Source of the DNA: an uncultured Collinsella sp.
GTDB taxonomy: Bacteria; Actinomycetota; Coriobacteriia; Coriobacteriales; Coriobacteriaceae
DNA: 48,264 nucleotides
Assembly (NCBI GenBank): GCA_902496455.1
Contig: CABVAY010000013.1
Location: forward strand, 1 to 48,264
Direction of reading: 5' to 3'
Shown: positions 1 to 7,462 of the stretch, piece by piece
Layout of the letters: every line of letters starts with the position of its first letter
Numbering within the stretch: the first letter of the stretch is position 1
Made by a program: the position numbers and the translations under genes
The notes under the pieces: generated by a model
Seen by the model: only the letters and a program-made list of their open reading frames with translations
Told to the model about the DNA's origin: nothing
The model's database searches: none

Positions 1-318
1 GCGCAGGGGGCGCTGACGCGGCCCTCCCTCTTACACCACAAAAATTCGCGCGATCCTTAAACCAGTCAGGTTGGCTGCTTTAGGGGGTTGTAGGGGTCGC
101 TCGGACGTCATTTTGGGTGGTTTTGCCTGCTACTAAAATGGTAACAGTACTCATATTTGCCCTTTTTTGCCCACAGACCTTTGAGGGTGCGGCGAAAAGG
201 GCTTGTTTTGATTGTTTGGGGCAGGCACGAGGCGCGGAAACGATGTCTGGAGCGACGGAGCGGCCTGGAATTCATCCGTAGAGGTCTTCATTGGCTGCGC
301 CAGGAGTGTCCCTAACTG
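1..318. other. Left-end intergenic stretch, no gene recognised
   Basis: No reading frame here has a convincing Shine-Dalgarno site or a recognisable product. The stretch lies downstream of the minus-strand acyltransferase gene. It is less GC-rich around 130-220, with runs such as TTGCCCTTTTTTGCCC, and may be the edge of another dispersed repeat or of a gene lying to the left of the window. Confidence 0.4.
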
Positions 319-356
319 CCGGAGGGGGTGTCTGCCGTGGCAGACACCCCCTCCGG
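319..356. repeat. Perfect 18-bp palindrome downstream of the acyltransferase
   Basis: Arms 319-336 (CCGGAGGGGGTGTCTGCC) and 339-356 are perfectly complementary around a 2-nt centre. It starts 23 nt after the acyltransferase stop codon on the minus strand, so it could end that transcript. There is no T-run on either side, so it is not a classical intrinsic terminator and may be one of the dispersed palindromes of this genome. Confidence 0.7.
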
Positions 357-379
357 ATGTGGGAAGTTTGCGCTGCAGG

Positions 380-2596
380 TTACTTGTCGGTGCCCAGCTT
401 GTGCGGCTTGAGAGCGAGCGCATTGACGGGTGCGTCGGTGGCAGACTTGACGGCTGCCGGCTGCGGATCGTTGACGTGATCCTCGGGATGCACGGGCAGG
501 TCCTTCTTGACTGCATCGTGGATCAAGTTGAGGTACTCAGTCACGCCAGTGGTCGATAGATGCGTGCCATCGCCATCGAACAGGTCGTTGCGGTTGGCAC
601 TGTATCCGTACCAGTCGATAACGCGCACGTTCTTGTAGCGCGTAGCGGCGTTGGCGATGGCCTGGTTGGTAGAGCCAACCCACGGCTGCGGGCTGCGCGT
701 GTTCACAAACACCACAATACGCTTATCTCCTGCATCGGCCATGATGGCGTCGATCTGGTCGTCGGTTACCAAGCCGTTGGTGCCCAGGGCAAAGACCACG
801 ATCTTGCCGGCAAGGTTCTGCTGGATATAGCCCTCAAATGTCGCGCGCCCCGCATCAAACTGGCGGCCCTTTTCGGCATCGATATGGCTGTGCGGGAACA
901 CGCCGTCAAAGGTGTCTACGGCACGCAGCGACACGGAGTCGCCGATCATAAGCAGATCGTAGGAGCCATCGGGGAAGCCGTCGTTGTCCTTGTCGGTGTC
1001 GTCGGCCGCCTGCTGGTCGGTGGGCGCGGTGTTCTTGGCTTCCTTGTTCAGAACTTCGGCGCCCTCGCCGCTCAGCGCAGACGTCTCGGGCACAAAGATC
1101 AGGCCGCCCAGTGCAACGACCAACACGACAGCGCAGGCTGCGCAGACAGGGATGTGCGTGCGTGCCCAGTTGGCGGGCGTGGTGGTGCCATCGCGGAATT
1201 CGGCGACGGTGCGCCCAAAGGCGCCCTTCCTAAACGGAGTCTCGATAAAGCGATAGCAGCACTCTGCCACGGCGACCACCAACAACACCTGCAAAATGTA
1301 CTGCCACCACGGCGTATCGTTGATGTTGGCGACCGGGTTCATGAGGAGCAGCAGCGGATAGTGCCACAGGTAGATGCTGTAGGAGCGCTTGCCAACCCAC
1401 ACGAGTGGCTCGGCGGATAGCGCGCGGGCAACCATTCCCTGGGGCTGCACGCAGGCCGCGATGACCATGAGCGTGAGGATCGAGCACAGCAGCGTGCCTC
1501 CGCGATACTGGAAGGCGGTGTAGCCGTTGGTGAGCGCGACCATGGCGGCAAGGCCAACCAGACCCACGACGCCCAACACATCGATGGATGCGGGCGAGGA
1601 CCAAAAACGCACGAGGGCGCTCGGCTGTGCCGGGGCGGTCTCGGCTGCTTCGTCGGCCTTCTCGCCAGGTTTGCCCTCGGCGTTCTTGCCGTGCTTGGCG
1701 GCGCCAGCCAGGCGATTGAGCCCCAAACGATGAGCGAGACGCACCGGCGCCAGGTCGCGATCGGGGATAAAGGCCATCCAGGCACCCAGCAGCAGCGAGA
1801 ACACGCGGGTGTCGGTGCCGTAGTACACGCGGCTGGGGTCGGCGGCAGGGTTGTAAAGCACCATCATGGCGAGGGCAGATACCGCGGCAAGGCCCAGAAC
1901 CACGCGGCGCGTGTTGGGCTTGCTCACATGCATGGATACCATGGCAAACAGCAGCGGCGGCCAAATCAGGTAGAACTGTTCCTCGATGGCAAGCGACCAA
2001 AAGTGCGTGAGCGGTGAGGGGTCGCCCAGAGCATTGAAGTACGAGACGTTTTGAGCAATCTGCCACCAGTTGTTAAAGAACAGCAGCGACGGCAAGATGT
2101 CGGGGCGCATCTTGGTGAGCATCACGTGGTTAAAGATGGTGCACAGCGCGCAGGTCACCACCACGACGGTCACCACGGCGGGGACCAGGCGACGGATGCG
2201 GCGGATCCAGAAGCTTTTGAGGTCGATGCGGCTGGTCTTAGCGACTTCGTTGAGTAGCAGGCGCGTGATCAGATAGCCCGAAAGCACAAAGAAGATCGTG
2301 ACGCCGAGCAGACCGCCCTGCGCCCACGTGAGGTTAAGGTGATAGAGCACCACCGCGACGACGGCGAGCGTACGCAGGCCGTCAAGGGCAGGGATGTAGC
2401 GGGATTTAGGGCGAGCAGGCGTCTGCTCCGCGGCGGGAGTGTTGGCGCGGCCCGCGTTGTTGGCAGAAGCACGATGGGGGCTCACGGTGCGTCGCGGTTC
2501 GTTGGCACGGCGTTCGCCCTTCACGCGTTCGTGCGGCGCCGGCTCGTTGCCCGTGCGGCGTCGACCGCGCGAGCCCGATTGCGAGAGTTGTTCCAT
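380..2596 (-). CDS. Membrane O-acyltransferase with C-terminal SGNH domain (OafA/YrhL type)
   Basis: A 738-residue protein that probably transfers acetyl or acyl groups to a cell-surface polysaccharide or peptidoglycan. Residues 1-65 are a basic, disordered cytoplasmic tail. Residues 66-470 form the acyltransferase-3 domain with about ten membrane segments; the family signature is seen in YIPALDGLRTLAVVAVVLYH, and SLAIEEQFYLIWP follows at about 200. After a last membrane segment (VCAACAVVLVVALGGLIF) comes an extracellular SGNH-hydrolase-like domain: block I MIGDSVSLRAVD, block III ALGTNG, and the catalytic Asp/His in FDGDGTHLS. This two-domain fusion is the usual layout of OafA-like proteins. 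An internal linker rich in Ala, Glu and Lys (about 285-320) is not conserved in the family. It stands alone, divergent from ribokinase. The real acceptor cannot be told from sequence. Confidence 0.9.
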   Translation of the reverse strand: MEQLSQSGSRGRRRTGNEPAPHERVKGERRANEPRRTVSPHRASANNAGRANTPAAEQTPARPKSRYIPALDGLRTLAVVAVVLYHLNLTWAQGGLLGVTIFFVLSGYLITRLLLNEVAKTSRIDLKSFWIRRIRRLVPAVVTVVVVTCALCTIFNHVMLTKMRPDILPSLLFFNNWWQIAQNVSYFNALGDPSPLTHFWSLAIEEQFYLIWPPLLFAMVSMHVSKPNTRRVVLGLAAVSALAMMVLYNPAADPSRVYYGTDTRVFSLLLGAWMAFIPDRDLAPVRLAHRLGLNRLAGAAKHGKNAEGKPGEKADEAAETAPAQPSALVRFWSSPASIDVLGVVGLVGLAAMVALTNGYTAFQYRGGTLLCSILTLMVIAACVQPQGMVARALSAEPLVWVGKRSYSIYLWHYPLLLLMNPVANINDTPWWQYILQVLLVVAVAECCYRFIETPFRKGAFGRTVAEFRDGTTTPANWARTHIPVCAACAVVLVVALGGLIFVPETSALSGEGAEVLNKEAKNTAPTDQQAADDTDKDNDGFPDGSYDLLMIGDSVSLRAVDTFDGVFPHSHIDAEKGRQFDAGRATFEGYIQQNLAGKIVVFALGTNGLVTDDQIDAIMADAGDKRIVVFVNTRSPQPWVGSTNQAIANAATRYKNVRVIDWYGYSANRNDLFDGDGTHLSTTGVTEYLNLIHDAVKKDLPVHPEDHVNDPQPAAVKSATDAPVNALALKPHKLGTDK

Positions 2597-2782
2597 AAAA
2601 CATCATCCAATGACGAGAATAATCAGCACGCCTTCATTGTAGCTGCCTGCTCCTGTGAATGCTTGCTGCTGGCGCAAGCTCAAGCGCGCGTCCACATCAA
2701 AGTGAACTAAAGTTATAGGGGGTGCGAGAGTGCACGATCGACGGCTGCGGTGGGCATAAGGCCCGCAGATGAGGAGGTTTCC

Positions 2783-3745
2783 ATGGCAGATCGCGGCATC
2801 GTTGCGGTGTTCGGCAGCATGAACATGGACCTTTCGGTGGCGTGCGAGCGCATACCGCGTGCGGGCGAGACCGTCGGCGGCAGCGGGTTTATCACCAACG
2901 CCGGCGGCAAGGGCGCCAATCAGGCCGTAGCTGCCGCGCGTATGGGCGCTTGCACGCACATGATCGGCGCGGTCGGTCGCGACGCGTTCGGCGCGTCGCT
3001 CGTGGCGGGGCTCCAAGACGCCGGCGTGGACTGTGACTTTGTAGTGCATCGCGATGATGTGGAGACGGGAACGGCGACCATCATTCGCTGCGAGGGAGAC
3101 AACCGCATCGTGCTGTCGCCGGGCGCCAACCATGCGCTTGCGGGCGAGGACGTTGCCCGCGCGCTGAGGCGTCTGGTGGCCGATGAACTCGATAGTGACG
3201 CCAGCAAGATTGCCCCGGCTGCCGGAAGCGTCTTTATCGCCCAGGGTGAATGTGACCTTGTAGCGACGGCCGAGGCGCTTGTTTGCGCTCACGAGCTCGG
3301 GTTCTATACAGTCTTTAATCCGGCGCCAGCCTGCGATGTGCCTGCGGAGGCCTGGTCCGCGGTCGACCTGGTCTGCCCCAACGAGACCGAGTGCCAGGTG
3401 CTGACGGGCATTCTGCCCACGGATGATGCGAGTTGCGTCGCCGCGCTCAATGCGCTGCTCGACAAGGGCGCCGGAGCTGCGGTCATCACGTTGGGCGGCG
3501 CCGGATCGGTTACGCTCGGCGATGACGGTGAGCCGCTGCGCATGCCGGCGCTTTCGAGCTCGGTGGTCGACACCACGGCGGCCGGCGATACGTTTATCGG
3601 CGCACTTGCAGCTGCCCGTCTGGAGGGCCTGCCGCTCTTTGAGTGCATGGCCGCGGGCGCTCGCGCCTCGGCGGTGACGGTGTCGCGCTTGGGTGCTCAG
3701 CAATCGATTCCCACGCGTGCCGAAGTTGAACATTGGTTTGGTTAA
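2783..3745 (+). CDS. rbsK: Ribokinase (PfkB family)
   Basis: A 320-residue sugar kinase that phosphorylates ribose to ribose 5-phosphate with ATP. The N-terminal substrate signature is clear (FGSMNMDLSV, then GGKGANQAVAAARMGA at about residues 38-53). The C-terminal ATP/anion-hole signature DTTAAGDTFIGALAA carries the catalytic Asp of the family motif GAGD, here AAGD. Length fits ribokinases (about 300-320). The start at 2783 was chosen over an upstream in-frame ATG at 2750 because GAGGAGG lies just before it. The nucleoside hydrolase gene follows after 30 nt, probably in the same transcript, which supports a role in using ribose released from nucleosides. A related PfkB kinase specificity cannot be excluded. 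Confidence 0.88.
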   Translation: MADRGIVAVFGSMNMDLSVACERIPRAGETVGGSGFITNAGGKGANQAVAAARMGACTHMIGAVGRDAFGASLVAGLQDAGVDCDFVVHRDDVETGTATIIRCEGDNRIVLSPGANHALAGEDVARALRRLVADELDSDASKIAPAAGSVFIAQGECDLVATAEALVCAHELGFYTVFNPAPACDVPAEAWSAVDLVCPNETECQVLTGILPTDDASCVAALNALLDKGAGAAVITLGGAGSVTLGDDGEPLRMPALSSSVVDTTAAGDTFIGALAAARLEGLPLFECMAAGARASAVTVSRLGAQQSIPTRAEVEHWFG

Positions 3746-3775
3746 ACGATAAAGACGGAGAAGCGGAGTAGAACA

Positions 3776-4750
3776 ATGGCAACCAAGAAGCTGATCCTTG
3801 ATCTGGATATGGGTGTGGACGACGCTATGGCGCTCGCCTATGCCGTTGCGAGCCCCGAGGTGGAGCTCGTCGGCATAACCACGTGTTTTGGCAACGTGCG
3901 CGTCGACCAGTCGGCGCATAACTGCTTGGCGGTGCTTGACCTGTTGGGTCGTCCCGAGGTGCCGGTGTATCTGGGTGCCGACCGCCCCATTAAGGCGACC
4001 GAGCCCTATACGCCGCCGGCGTCAACCACGCTCATCCACGGCAAGAACGGCATCGGCGGTGCGAGCGTGCCCGCGTCGCCCTATGAGCCGGTGGGGGCAA
4101 CGTCGGCCGACGGCAACGCTGCGGTCGATTATCTGATCGATGCCGCGCGCACCTATGGCCCCGACCTGGTCTATGTGGCGACCGGCCCGCTCTCCAATCT
4201 GGCGCTCGCCCTGGAGCGCGATGCGGCCGCGATGATGTCTATCGGCCGCGTGGTGGTGATGGGCGGCGCCCTGACCGTGCCCGGTAACGTGAGCGCGGGC
4301 GCCGAGGCCAACATGGCGAGCGACCCCGAGGCTGCCGATGCCGTGCTGCGCTCGGGCCGCAAGCTCACCATGGTGGGTTTGGATGTGACGCATCGCGTGG
4401 TGCTCACGCGCCGCGATATTGCCGGCTGGACGGGCTCGGGCACTATGGCCGGCTGCGCGTTTGCGAGCATGGTCGAGCACTACATTGGCTCGTACGAGAT
4501 GAACGCACCTTACCTGGGTGGTTGTGCGCTGCACGATCCGCTGGCTGTTGCCGTGGCAATCGATCCCACGCTCGTGGGTGCGCTCGGCTGCAATCTACGC
4601 GTCGACCTGCTGGGCGAGTACCGCGGTCGCACCATCTGCGATGAGCGCCGTGTGGCAGATCCCGACAAGAGCGCGCTTGTGGCGCTGACCGTTGATGCCC
4701 CGCGCTTCCTTTCCGAGTTCAAGGCACGCATGGCCCGCGTCCTGGGCTAA
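3776..4750 (+). CDS. Inosine/uridine-preferring nucleoside hydrolase
   Basis: A 324-residue hydrolase that splits the N-glycosidic bond of ribonucleosides into base and ribose. The calcium-binding DxDxxxDD signature is complete near the N-terminus (LILDLDMGVDDAMALAYA). The middle shows the family pattern VVVMGGALTVPGNVSAGAEANMASDPEAA, and a late HDPLAVAVAIDP segment supplies the conserved Asp. Shine-Dalgarno is AGCGGAG ahead of ATG. Its partner upstream is ribokinase, so the pair forms a short salvage route from nucleosides to ribose 5-phosphate. Substrate preference (purine or pyrimidine) is not resolved by sequence alone. Confidence 0.9.
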   Translation: MATKKLILDLDMGVDDAMALAYAVASPEVELVGITTCFGNVRVDQSAHNCLAVLDLLGRPEVPVYLGADRPIKATEPYTPPASTTLIHGKNGIGGASVPASPYEPVGATSADGNAAVDYLIDAARTYGPDLVYVATGPLSNLALALERDAAAMMSIGRVVVMGGALTVPGNVSAGAEANMASDPEAADAVLRSGRKLTMVGLDVTHRVVLTRRDIAGWTGSGTMAGCAFASMVEHYIGSYEMNAPYLGGCALHDPLAVAVAIDPTLVGALGCNLRVDLLGEYRGRTICDERRVADPDKSALVALTVDAPRFLSEFKARMARVLG

Positions 4751-4759
4751 GTTGTCTTT

Positions 4760-4788
4760 TTGGGACGGGGCTTTTTGGCTGGTATGAT
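4760..4788 (+). promoter_or_regulatory. Putative luxS promoter inside a long imperfect hairpin
   Basis: TTGGGA (4760-4765), 17 nt, TATGAT (4783-4788) makes a reasonable housekeeping promoter for luxS. It coincides with an imperfect inverted repeat: arm 4761-4783 (begins TGGGACGGGGC) pairs with 4805-4827 (ends AGAGCCCGTCCCA), with about 20 of 23 positions paired or wobble and a 21-nt centre. The spacer and -10 lie in the left arm, so the dyad could be an operator or the remains of a terminator for the ribokinase-nucleosidase transcript. Confidence 0.5.
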
Positions 4789-4851
4789 TGGTGCGGCCAT
4801 TCGAACCAGCTAAAAGAGCCCGTCCCAATTTGACTACCGAGAGGATCTGCC

Positions 4852-5340
4852 ATGGAGCGCATCGCCAGCTTTTCCGTTGATCATCTGCTACTTGAGCCCG
4901 GCGTGTATGTGAGCCGCATCGACCGCGATTCGGCGACCGGTGCCGCCGTCACCACGTTTGACCTGCGCCTGACCACGCCCAACAAGGAGCCGGTCATGAA
5001 CACGGCCGAGTGCCACACTATCGAGCACCTGGGCGCGACGTTCCTCCGCAATCATGCCGAGTGGTCGAGCCGCATTGTCTACTTTGGCCCCATGGGCTGC
5101 CGCACGGGCTTTTACCTCGTCGTTTTTGGTGAGCTGACGAGCGAGGAAATCTTGCCGCTCGTGCGCGAGCTGTTTGAGTTTGTCGCCGGCTTTGAGGGCG
5201 ATGTCCCCGGCGCCGCTCCCGAGGAGTGCGGTAACTACCTGGACCAGAACCTCCCCATGGCAAACTGGCTCGCGCGCCGCTATCTCGACCGCGACCTGGC
5301 CGATATCGACGAGAAGCACCTGCACTATCAGCAGGCGTAA
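4852..5340 (+). CDS. luxS: S-ribosylhomocysteine lyase LuxS
   Basis: A 162-residue metalloenzyme that cleaves S-ribosylhomocysteine to homocysteine and DPD, the precursor of autoinducer-2, in the activated methyl cycle. The metal-binding signature HTIEHLGATFLRNH is intact (HxxEH), GCRTGFYL follows, and the third ligand Cys lies in PEECGNYLDQNLP. Length matches the family (about 155-170). The start is fixed by GAGAGGATC before ATG. It is a single gene with its own likely promoter and a strong terminator behind it. The upstream ribose salvage genes are functionally adjacent but the hairpin suggests separate transcription. No pfs nucleosidase gene is seen in the window. Confidence 0.95.
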   Translation: MERIASFSVDHLLLEPGVYVSRIDRDSATGAAVTTFDLRLTTPNKEPVMNTAECHTIEHLGATFLRNHAEWSSRIVYFGPMGCRTGFYLVVFGELTSEEILPLVRELFEFVAGFEGDVPGAAPEECGNYLDQNLPMANWLARRYLDRDLADIDEKHLHYQQA

Positions 5341-5370
5341 GGCCCTTGCGGGAATAACGCTTGTACCAGA

Positions 5371-5401
5371 AGCGCTCCCGCTCTTTGCGGAGCGCTTTTT
5401 T
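5371..5401 (+). terminator. Intrinsic terminator of luxS
   Basis: Arms AGCGCTCC (5371-5378) and GGAGCGCT (5389-5396) are followed by a T-run through 5401, 31 nt after the luxS stop codon. Confidence 0.85.
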
Positions 5402-5474
5402 ATACCGAGCGCTCAAAACATAAAGAGATTGTTCTAGAATGTTTATACTGTCACATAAACGAACAGGAGTGAAC

Positions 5475-6119
5475 ATGCATATCTACTCTGTCAACGATCC
5501 CGAGTTCAAATCCTATGGCAACGTTTGGGATAACGTTCCGTCCGAGCTTACGTCACCCGTGCTCGAGGCGCTTGCCTCCACGCCCATCCCCGAAGGCAGT
5601 AAGTACGTGGCGAGTGCGCCGGAGCTCGAGGGCGTCAAGGATGCCGACAAGCTTGGCTTCCTCATGTTTGGCGGCCGTCCCTTCCAGCTCGGCTGGTGCA
5701 ACGGCCACAACACGCGCCTCAACTGCCTGGAGTACCACCGCGCGAGCGAGTTCAACCTGGGTGCTCGCGATTTTATCCTGCTCGTGGCGCATCGCTGGGA
5801 GATCGAGGACGGCAAGCTCGACACCGCGTGCGTCAAGGCGTTCCGCGTGCCGGCCGGCACGCTTGTTGAGGTTTTCAACACCACGCTTCACTACACGCCG
5901 TGCATGGTCGACGATGGGGGCTTCCAGGTGATGGTGGCGCTGCCCGCCGGCACCAACGGTCCGCGCCCCGGGGCTGCGGCCGATATGCCCGCGGCCGGCG
6001 ACAGCTACTGCTACTGGAAGGCCGACAAGTGGGTTCTCTGCCATGCCGACAGCCCCAAGGCTGCCGAGGGCGGCTACGTAGGCCTCATCGGCAAGAACCT
6101 CGATATCGCCTGTGACTAG
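5475..6119 (+). CDS. DUF4867 family protein
   Basis: A 214-residue protein that I place in the DUF4867 family, a cupin-like family of gut Firmicutes and Actinobacteria of unknown function. It begins MHIYSVNDPEFKSYG; later parts include FGGRPFQLGWCNGHNTRLNCLEYHRASEFN and the beta-rich VEVFNTTLHYTPCMVDD, which read like the barrel strands of a small-molecule-binding fold, with conserved His, Asn and Glu that could hold a metal. No signal peptide or membrane segment. The start at 5475 is preceded by CAGGAGTGAAC; an upstream in-frame ATG at 5439 has no such site. It is monocistronic, flanked by the luxS terminator and a repeat cluster. Related genes often sit near sugar metabolism genes, but nothing here fixes its role. 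Confidence 0.7.
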   Translation: MHIYSVNDPEFKSYGNVWDNVPSELTSPVLEALASTPIPEGSKYVASAPELEGVKDADKLGFLMFGGRPFQLGWCNGHNTRLNCLEYHRASEFNLGARDFILLVAHRWEIEDGKLDTACVKAFRVPAGTLVEVFNTTLHYTPCMVDDGGFQVMVALPAGTNGPRPGAAADMPAAGDSYCYWKADKWVLCHADSPKAAEGGYVGLIGKNLDIACD

Positions 6120-6128
6120 CATCTTCCA

Positions 6129-6263
6129 TCTCGATCTGTAACATCTAGCGGGCTAAATCGTCTCTACCTGTTACAGATTTAGACAAACCATAGGGGACAG
6201 ACCGAAAATCTCGATCTGTAACACCAGGCCCGGTTTTGGCTGCCTACCTGTTACAGATCGAGA
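6129..6263. repeat. 135-nt double palindrome with invariant 25-nt spacing (copy 1)
   Basis: Four 15-nt arms: TCTCGATCTGTAACA at 6129-6143 and 6209-6223, and its inverted partner TGTTACAGATYKAGA at 6169-6183 and 6249-6263. The three segments between the arms are each exactly 25 nt (6144-6168, 6184-6208, 6224-6248). The second copy at 47916-48050 has the same spacing. The 25-nt linker contains GGGGACAGACC. Confidence 0.9.
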
Positions 6264-6267
6264 CAAA

Positions 6268-6322
6268 CCGCCCGCCAACCACCACAAAGGTGCCTGTCCC
6301 CTTTGTGGTGGTTGGCGGGCGG
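6268..6322. repeat. GGGGACAGGCACC-type palindrome, 23-bp arms
   Basis: Perfect 23-bp arms (6268-6290 and 6300-6322) around the 9-nt centre TGCCTGTCC. The inner part, CCACCACAAAGG-N9-CCTTTGTGGTGG, recurs at 17029, 47005 and 47871, and in degenerate form at 19954. The outer bases here (CCGCCCGCCAA) are unique to this copy but still fully paired. Confidence 0.9.
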
Positions 6323-6503
6323 GTATCAAAAAGTGTCAGACGAGGCGGCTGCCGAGTACCTGCGCGCGAAAAGAGGTATCGGTCTGCGTCAGCATGTCGC
6401 CGCAATGCGCGACGCGGTGACCGAGGACGGCGTTGACCTGCTGGGCTACACCACCTGGGTCCCGACCGCCGCGCTTCGCAAATCTTGCTATATAACGTCC
6501 TAA
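6322..6503 (+). pseudogene. Repeat module joined to a remnant of a GH1 6-phospho-beta-glucosidase
   Basis: An open frame across this segment reads LRQHVAAMRDAVTEDGVDLL then GYTTW at about 6384-6458, which matches the C-terminal region of glycoside hydrolase family 1 6-phospho-beta-glucosidases (typical form YLRxHI..AI.EDGVDLxGYTxWGCIDLVS). The family sequence stops right after the Trp and the rest of the gene is missing, so this is a decayed fragment. The preceding 60 nt (GGTATCAAAAAGTGTCAG to GCGAAAAGAGGTATCGG) recurs in altered form at 22828-22890, so that part belongs to a dispersed repeat and not to the enzyme. Confidence 0.6.
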
Positions 6504-6505
6504 CC

Positions 6506-6544
6506 AAAGCGCCCGGCGAGCAGTTAATGCTCGCCGGGCGCTTT
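6506..6544 (+). terminator. Strong hairpin terminator, sequence shared with 15262-15294
   Basis: Arms 6506-6522 (AAAGCGCCCGGCGAGCA) and 6528-6544 are perfectly complementary, loop GTTAA, ending in CTTTG. It may be the terminator of the lost glycosidase gene. Nearly the same hairpin, with the same GTTAA loop, occurs upstream of the LuxR gene at 15262-15294. Confidence 0.75.
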
Positions 6545-6545
6545 G

Positions 6546-6584
6546 TTGACTAGTCGTTTAAGAACGTCCCCAACGACTAGTCAA
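6546..6584. repeat. ACTAGTCGTT palindrome with GTCCCC loop (copy 1)
   Basis: Arms TTGACTAGTCGTT (6546-6558) and AACGACTAGTCAA (6572-6584) are perfect; the 13-nt centre is TAAGAACGTCCCC. Related elements lie at 21211-21243 and 24606-24662. Confidence 0.85.
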
Positions 6585-6700
6585 AAATGAGCCATGTGTC
6601 CCAGTTGTGGAGACTCGTTGAGCCGTCTGGGTATCGTGAAAGATCGCGCGCTCGCCCATCATCAAAAGTGACACACGCTACCAGTTGATGGGAGGCAGCT

Positions 6701-7438
6701 ATGGGCTTCTTTGACAAGATGTTCGAGAAGAAAGAGTGCGCGATTTGCGGTACTGAGCTGGGACTTTTGGGAAAGACCAAGATTAGCGAAGGCTACCTGT
6801 GCAAAGAGTGCGCCGGTAAGCTCTCCCCCTACTTCCACGGCTATCGCTCCAGCACCGCGGACGATATCCGCGAGCAACTCGCCTACCGCGAGGCCAATGC
6901 CGAGCGCCTGGCCTCGTTCAACCCCACGCGCACGCTGTCTGCTGGGCGCACCAACATCATGCTCGACGAAGACGCGGGTCTGCTGATCATTACCTCGCAG
7001 AGCCGCTGGCGCGACGCCAATCCCGACATCATCGAGTTCTCACAGGTGCTCGGCTGCGATATGGATATCGACGAGCATCGCATCGAGATCTATCGCGAGA
7101 CCAAAGATGGCGAGCGCGAGAGCTACAACCCGCCGCGCTACGACCTGGATTACGACTTTAACCTGACCATTCACGTCAACACGCCGTACTTTACCGAGAT
7201 CAACCTGCGCGTGAACGACTCCACCATCGATCAGCGCGGTTCCATCGAATACCGAGAGGCCAAGCGCCAGGCAACCGAAGTTCGCGACGCCTTGGTGCAG
7301 CTGCGTCAGGAAACGCGCGACAGTGTCGTGGCCGCCAAGGCTCCCAAGACCGCGGTCACCTGCCCCTTCTGCGGAGCCACCACCATTCCCGATGCCAGTG
7401 GGCGCTGCGAATACTGCGGCGGCGCCATCGGCGCATAG
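6701..7438 (+). CDS. DUF4428 zinc-ribbon protein
   Basis: A 245-residue soluble protein with a zinc-binding module at each end. The N-terminal CAICG...CKEC (residues about 13-35) is the DUF4428 signature; the C-terminal CPFCG...CEYCG (about 222-240) is a second zinc ribbon. Between them is a beta-rich domain (ILDEDAGLLIIT-like strands, ending with a coiled segment VRDALVQLRQETRDS). The start has GGGAGGCAGCT before ATG. It heads a row of four co-directional genes (gaps of 24, 48 and 80 nt), all but the last with zinc ribbons. The role is unknown; an adaptor or scaffold function in an envelope-linked complex is an inference from its neighbours. Confidence 0.75.
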   Translation: MGFFDKMFEKKECAICGTELGLLGKTKISEGYLCKECAGKLSPYFHGYRSSTADDIREQLAYREANAERLASFNPTRTLSAGRTNIMLDEDAGLLIITSQSRWRDANPDIIEFSQVLGCDMDIDEHRIEIYRETKDGERESYNPPRYDLDYDFNLTIHVNTPYFTEINLRVNDSTIDQRGSIEYREAKRQATEVRDALVQLRQETRDSVVAAKAPKTAVTCPFCGATTIPDASGRCEYCGGAIGA

Positions 7439-7462
7439 CCTCCGGCAGCGAAAGGACCGATC

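Noticed and set aside
6129..6263. CRISPR array
   Set aside because: Intervals are constant at 25 nt, but the repeated arms alternate in orientation, there are only four, and no cas genes are present.
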